Assembly (NCBI GenBank): GCA_003165295.1
Contig: PLTC01000084.1
Coordinates: forward strand, 655 to 37,951
Length of the DNA: 37,297 nt
Source: Rhodospirillales bacterium
Lineage (GTDB): Bacteria; Pseudomonadota; Alphaproteobacteria; Azospirillales; Azospirillaceae
Reading direction: 5' to 3'
Below, piece by piece: positions 31,717-37,297 of the stretch. Below the pieces are notes generated by a model. It was not told where the DNA came from, did no database searches, and saw only the letters and a program-made list of their open reading frames with translations. Position numbers and translations under genes: made by a program. The first letter of the stretch is position 1. Each line of letters starts with the position of its first letter.

Positions 31717-33399
31717 CTACGCCCGCAACGCCCGCATCAGGGTGCCGAGTTCGTGGACTAGGGCGTCGGCGGGCTTTGAGAGGTCATTGGCGGTCCAGAT
31801 CACCCGGATGGCCGAGGCGTAGGACGAGGCCGAGGCGCGGGCCACGGTGCTGAAGCGGGTGGTGAAGACCTCGGCGTCGCGGGCGATGTCCTGCACCCGG
31901 TTCAGGATGTCGGTGGTGGCGCCATCCTGCCGCGCCACCGAACCGGCCACGTCGGCGGCAATGTCCGACATGCTGGCGATGATCCGGGAAATCTGGCCGA
32001 TGGCTTCGGCGGCGTTCCTGGTCGCCTGCTGGATGGCCGCGACCTGGACCGAGATGTCTTCGGTGGCGCGGGCGGTCTGTCCGGCCAGGGTCTTGACCTC
32101 GTGGGCGACCACGGCAAAGCCTTTGCCGGCCTCTCCGGCACGGGCGGCCTCGATGGTCGCGTTGAGCGCCAGCAAATTGGTCTGGCTGGCGATGCTGGAA
32201 ATCAGCCCCACCACCTGACCGATGCGCTCCGCCGACTCCGACAGCCCGCCCACCTGGCGGTTGGTGGTCTCCGCCTGGGTCACGGCCTGATGGGAGATGG
32301 TGCTCGACTCCGCGACCCGGCGGCACACCGTGGCAAAGGACTCGCTTAACTTCTGCGTGTCTTCGGTCAGGGCCTTGATGCTGGCCACGGTCCGCCGGGA
32401 CACGGCGGCGGCGTTCATCGAGCGGTCGGACGAGGGGCCGGTCCTTTTGCCCATCTTGCCGGCGGTGGCCGCGATCCGCAGCGAATGGGTGCGGACCAGA
32501 TCGATAAGGGCTCGGGCATTGGCCTCGAAGCCGTCGGCCAGTCGGTGGCGGGCGAGGCGCCCGGCCTCGGCGGCGTCGCGCCTGACCCGTTCCTGCTCCA
32601 GCGCCAGGTGGTGCATCCTGACGGCGTTGCCTTTGAAGACCGACAGCGCCCGGCTCATGGCCCCCAGCTCGTCGGTGCGTCGCGGCGCGGGGATCGCCAC
32701 CTCCAGATCGCCCTCGGCCAGCCCGGCCATGACCTTGACCATCTCGTGAACCGGCCGGACGATGCTGCGGGCGACCAGCAGTGACAGGCCCGCCACCACA
32801 AGCATGACGGCCAGCACGATCCCCCCGATCAGCAGCGACTGATCACGAAAGAGGGTGTCGACGTCGTCCAGGTAGAGACCGGTTCCGACCAGCCACCCCC
32901 ACGGCTGAAAGCCTTTGACAAAGCTGATTTTCGGGACCGGCTGATCGTGGCCCGGCTTGGGCCACAGATAGTCCACGAAGCCGGCGCCCCGGGTCTGGAC
33001 GATCCTGACCATCTCCACGAACAGGGGCTTGCCGCCAGGGTCCCGGGTGCCGGTCAGGTCCCTGCCGATCAGCCCGACGGTGGGGTGCAGCAGCATCACC
33101 GGATGCTGGTCGGTCACAAAGAAATAGTCGTCGTTGCCGTCGCGAAGCGGCGCCAGGGTGGCCAGTGCCCGTCTTTGCGCGTCTTCGGCGGTGAGGGTGC
33201 CGGACCGGGCCTGAGCCTCGAGACCGGCCAGAATGCCATAGGCGGTTTCCACCAGTTGTCGGGCCTGGTTCTGGCGGTCCTGCAACAGGCTGGCGTGGAG
33301 CCGGTTCAGACTGATGGTTGCGACCGCGACCATTCCAATCACGGCTGCGGCCACGATCAAAAGAATACGACCACCCAGGGTCAGGGTTGGAACGGTCAT
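31717..33399 (-). CDS. Methyl-accepting chemotaxis protein with sCache-type sensor
   Basis: The 560-residue receptor has transmembrane helix 1 (about 11-31) and a periplasmic single-Cache domain (about 35-185, including [26 protein letters not shown] and [15 protein letters not shown]). Helix 2 lies at about 188-212, followed by a HAMP domain. The signalling domain has the hairpin tip [21 protein letters not shown] (about 395-415). sCache_2 domains usually bind small organic acids or related metabolites, so it likely guides taxis to such a compound. The ATG at 33399 has GGAGG about 11 nt upstream, rather far. It converges on the ethylene-receptor-like kinase and is divergent from prpE. The C-terminus lacks a CheR-binding pentapeptide. 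Confidence 0.9.
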   Translation of the reverse strand: MTVPTLTLGGRILLIVAAAVIGMVAVATISLNRLHASLLQDRQNQARQLVETAYGILAGLEAQARSGTLTAEDAQRRALATLAPLRDGNDDYFFVTDQHPVMLLHPTVGLIGRDLTGTRDPGGKPLFVEMVRIVQTRGAGFVDYLWPKPGHDQPVPKISFVKGFQPWGWLVGTGLYLDDVDTLFRDQSLLIGGIVLAVMLVVAGLSLLVARSIVRPVHEMVKVMAGLAEGDLEVAIPAPRRTDELGAMSRALSVFKGNAVRMHHLALEQERVRRDAAEAGRLARHRLADGFEANARALIDLVRTHSLRIAATAGKMGKRTGPSSDRSMNAAAVSRRTVASIKALTEDTQKLSESFATVCRRVAESSTISHQAVTQAETTNRQVGGLSESAERIGQVVGLISSIASQTNLLALNATIEAARAGEAGKGFAVVAHEVKTLAGQTARATEDISVQVAAIQQATRNAAEAIGQISRIIASMSDIAADVAGSVARQDGATTDILNRVQDIARDAEVFTTRFSTVARASASSYASAIRVIWTANDLSKPADALVHELGTLMRALRA

Positions 33400-33700
33400 G
33401 ATCGGCGGGTCCTCCGTGGGGGCGGTTCGGCCTGTCTGCGACGGCAGGCTCAGGGTTCACGCCCCGGTAACGTATTCTTCAACTTAATTTTTGGTTGGTT
33501 CGTTACGGATCATCTTATACGGGTGGCAGCGCACCGCAAACCGGTCATGATGTCGCGGGCCGGAGGTGACCCCAAGCGGGCGGCGCACAACGAATCAGGA
33601 TTTGCAATGGGTCACCGGTTTGTCGCACACTTGCCTGACGCGGGCCAAACGCCGCGATCAGCCAACGAATTCGTTCCGGGGAGCTCAAGAAGGGTACGCC
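33400..33700. other. Divergent promoter region between the chemoreceptor and prpE
   Basis: These 301 bases hold no gene. An AT-richer patch at 33465-33525 includes TTGGTT (33491-33496) and TTATAC (33515-33520) separated by 18 nt. This is a modest sigma-70-like candidate reading towards prpE, with a leader of about 170 nt. Confidence 0.35.
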
Positions 33701-35611
33701 ATGACCGATCTTTATGAACAAATGTTCGCGCGTTCCATCACTGATCCCGATGGTTTCTGGGGTGATGCTGCGGCCGGGGTGCATTGGGACAAAACCTGGG
33801 AGGCTGTTCTTGACCGGAGCCGTCCGCCGTTTTACCGTTGGTTCACGGGCGGAATGCTCAATACCTGTTACAATGCGATCGACCGTCATGTCGAGGGTGG
33901 GCGCGGTGATCAGGCGGCGATCATTTATGACAGTCCAGTTACCAGTTCCGGCGAAACCATCACTTATCGCCAGTTGCTCGACCGGGTCAGTCGCTTTGCC
34001 GGTCTGCTGAGTGAACTGGGGGTGGAGAAGGGCGACCGGGTGATCATCTACATGCCGATGATCCCGCAGGCGGTCGAAGCGATGCTGGGATGTGCCCGAA
34101 TCGGGGCCGTCCATTCGGTGGTGTTCGGCGGCTTCGCCCCCAGCGAATTGTCGACCCGGATCAACGACGCCAAACCCAAGGTCATTGTTTCGGCGTCGTG
34201 CGGCATTGAAGGCAAGAAGGTCCTGCCGTACAAGCCGATGCTCGACTCGGCGATCGAGATGTCGGCCCACAGGCCCGCGCACACGGTGATCTTCCAGCGG
34301 CCGCAGGAAACCGCGACCATGATTCCGGGGCGCGATGTGGACTGGGCCACCGGCACCGCGGCGGCTGAGCCGGCGGCGTGTGTTTCGGTCGCCGCCACCG
34401 ATCCGCTGTATATTCTCTATACCTCGGGCACCACCGGTCAGCCCAAGGGCATTGTCCGCGATAATGGCGGCCATGCCGTGGCGCTGACCTGGACCATGCG
34501 TTATATGTACAATATGCAGCCGGGAGAGGTGTTCTGGGCGGCTTCCGACGTGGGTTGGGTGGTTGGCCATTCCTATATCTGCTACGCGCCGCTGTTCTAC
34601 GGTTGCACCTCTCTGCTTTACGAGGGCAAACCGGTGGGCACGCCGGATGCCGGCGCCTTCTGGCGGGTGATCAGCGAGCATAAGGTGGCGACGCTGTTCA
34701 CTGCGCCCACCGCCTTTCGGGCGATCAAGCGCGAGGACCCCGAGGGTGTCCAGCTTGCCAAGTACGATCTGGGCGGCTTCCGCGCCCTGTTCCTGGCCGG
34801 CGAGCGTTCGGACCCCGACACGCTGCATTGGGCCGAGGACAAGCTCAAGGTGCCGGTGATCGACCACTGGTGGCAGACCGAAACCGGTTGGGCGATTTCG
34901 GGCAATCCGCTCGGCATCCAACTGTTCCCGATCAAGTACGGCTCGGCGACCAAGCCGCTGCCGGGCTGGGATGTCCGCATCGTCAATGCCGAGAACCAGG
35001 AGGTGCCGCACGGCGACATCGGCGCCATCGTGATCAGGCTGCCGCTGCCCCCGGGCTCGCTGCCCACCCTGTGGAACGCCGACGACCGTTTCGTCAAGTC
35101 GTACATGACCGAGTATCCCGGCTATTACCAGACCGGGGACGCCGGCTTCATCGACGACGACGGCTATATCAGCATCATGGCCCGGACCGACGACATCATC
35201 AATGTTGCCGGCCACCGGCTGTCCACCGGCGCCATGGAGGAGGTGCTGTCGTCCCACAAGGACGTGGCCGAATGCGCGGTGATCGGTGTCGCAGATCAGC
35301 TCAAGGGCCAGGTGCCGCTCGGTTTCCTGGTGCTGAAGGCCGGCGTCAGGCGTTCGGATGAGGAGATCGTCAAGGAGGTGGTTCAGTCGGTCCGCGACCA
35401 GATCGGCCCGGTCGCCGATTTCAAGCGCGCGGTGGTGGTGCAGCGGCTGCCCAAGACCCGCTCGGGCAAGATTCTCCGCGGCACCATGCAGAAGATCGCC
35501 GACAGTTCGCCGTTCAAGGCGCCGGCAACCATTGATGATCCGGCAATCCTGCCGGAAATCGCCGAGGCACTGCGGGCACTGGGTTACGCCAGGACCGCGG
35601 CTCAGGAGTAG
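33701..35611 (+). CDS. prpE: Propionyl-CoA synthetase PrpE
   Basis: The 636-residue AMP-forming acyl-CoA ligase joins propionate (or a similar short acid) to CoA via an acyl-adenylate. The P-loop-like motif is YTSGTTGQPKGIVRDNGGHAVAL; the RDNGGH ending separates PrpE from acetyl-CoA synthetase. WWQTETGW and YYQTGDAGFIDDDGYI form the adenylate pocket, and K590 in TRSGKILRG is the catalytic lysine that acetylation often controls. The start at 33701 (MTDLYEQMFARS) has AAGAAGGG upstream. The methylcitrate-cycle genes are not adjacent. Its product could feed methylmalonyl-CoA metabolism or odd-chain polyhydroxyalkanoate. Confidence 0.92.
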   Translation: MTDLYEQMFARSITDPDGFWGDAAAGVHWDKTWEAVLDRSRPPFYRWFTGGMLNTCYNAIDRHVEGGRGDQAAIIYDSPVTSSGETITYRQLLDRVSRFAGLLSELGVEKGDRVIIYMPMIPQAVEAMLGCARIGAVHSVVFGGFAPSELSTRINDAKPKVIVSASCGIEGKKVLPYKPMLDSAIEMSAHRPAHTVIFQRPQETATMIPGRDVDWATGTAAAEPAACVSVAATDPLYILYTSGTTGQPKGIVRDNGGHAVALTWTMRYMYNMQPGEVFWAASDVGWVVGHSYICYAPLFYGCTSLLYEGKPVGTPDAGAFWRVISEHKVATLFTAPTAFRAIKREDPEGVQLAKYDLGGFRALFLAGERSDPDTLHWAEDKLKVPVIDHWWQTETGWAISGNPLGIQLFPIKYGSATKPLPGWDVRIVNAENQEVPHGDIGAIVIRLPLPPGSLPTLWNADDRFVKSYMTEYPGYYQTGDAGFIDDDGYISIMARTDDIINVAGHRLSTGAMEEVLSSHKDVAECAVIGVADQLKGQVPLGFLVLKAGVRRSDEEIVKEVVQSVRDQIGPVADFKRAVVVQRLPKTRSGKILRGTMQKIADSSPFKAPATIDDPAILPEIAEALRALGYARTAAQE

Positions 35612-35621
35612 TCAGGCGGTG

Positions 35622-35649
35622 GCCGGAAGGGCAGGGATGCCCTTCCGGC
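35622..35649. terminator. Bidirectional terminator between prpE and the kinase gene
   Basis: A perfect 12-bp stem (gccggaagggca 35622-35633 with tgcccttccggc 35638-35649) with a GGGA loop lies 10 nt after the prpE stop and is followed by TTTA. It also directly follows the stop of the converging kinase gene, so it can serve both. Confidence 0.8.
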
Positions 35650-35650
35650 T

Positions 35651-37297
<1,647 letters not shown>

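Noticed and set aside
33545-35257. 570-codon open frame on the minus strand across prpE
   Set aside because: It is antisense to prpE with no recognisable domain; a compositional shadow.

Overview
The window is a high-GC stretch of chromosome from an alphaproteobacterium, most likely of the Rhodospirillales (Rhodospirillum/Magnetospirillum-like). The assignment is an inference. It rests on codon and GC composition, the flgB-flgC-fliE-fliQ-fliR-flhB gene order behind a sigma-54 promoter, the abundance of chemoreceptors and histidine kinases, and the co-occurrence of bluB, coq7, phaB, prpE and a solitary glgB. No rRNA, tRNA, insertion sequence or CRISPR array was recognised.

Layout. 1-600: the 5' end of carB (minus strand) and a small exported glycine-rich protein. 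850-3810: a cyclic-nucleotide-gated K+ channel and a REC-DUF3369-HD-GYP response regulator. 3950-7850: housekeeping genes, namely a pterin carbinolamine dehydratase, a zincin-like metallopeptidase, a YqaA-type VTT membrane protein behind a 26-bp tandem repeat, dsbB-coq7 (overlapping) and bluB. 8065-11596: the flagellar operon encoding rod proteins FlgB and FlgC, FliE and the export-gate proteins FliQ, FliR and FlhB. 11623-13555: an arsR-arsC-acr3 arsenic resistance operon with a perfect palindromic operator. 13680-16394: modABC for molybdate uptake. 16869-18461: a large polytopic membrane protein resembling GT-C glycosyltransferases. 18649-21182: a translationally coupled NMT1-type substrate-binding protein and histidine kinase. 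21393-24570: glgB and a lysozyme-like protein with a peptidoglycan-binding domain. 24971-26788: a class D beta-lactamase, divergent from a family-3 solute-binding protein. 26805-33399: a cytoplasmic chemoreceptor, phaB, a histidine kinase with an ethylene-receptor-type sensor domain, and an sCache chemoreceptor. 33701-37297: prpE, and a GAF-PAS-PAS histidine kinase running off the window.

Themes. Much of the region is environmental sensing and response: four histidine kinases or response regulators without adjacent partners, two chemoreceptors and a cNMP-gated channel, next to the motility export apparatus. A second theme is carbon storage and short-chain acyl metabolism (glgB, phaB, prpE). 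A third is stress defence (ars operon, beta-lactamase).

The most notable item is the kinase at 29883-31601. Its N-terminus aligns with plant ETR1 at a constant offset of +10 for every ligand-pocket residue I could check (D35, Y42, P46, I72, C75, H79), so it is a strong candidate for a Cu(I)-dependent ethylene receptor. Other non-coding structure includes a family of intergenic hairpins sharing a GGGC-AGA-GCCC core, two unrelated tandem repeats upstream of genes, and palindromic operator candidates for ArsR, PhaR and ModE.
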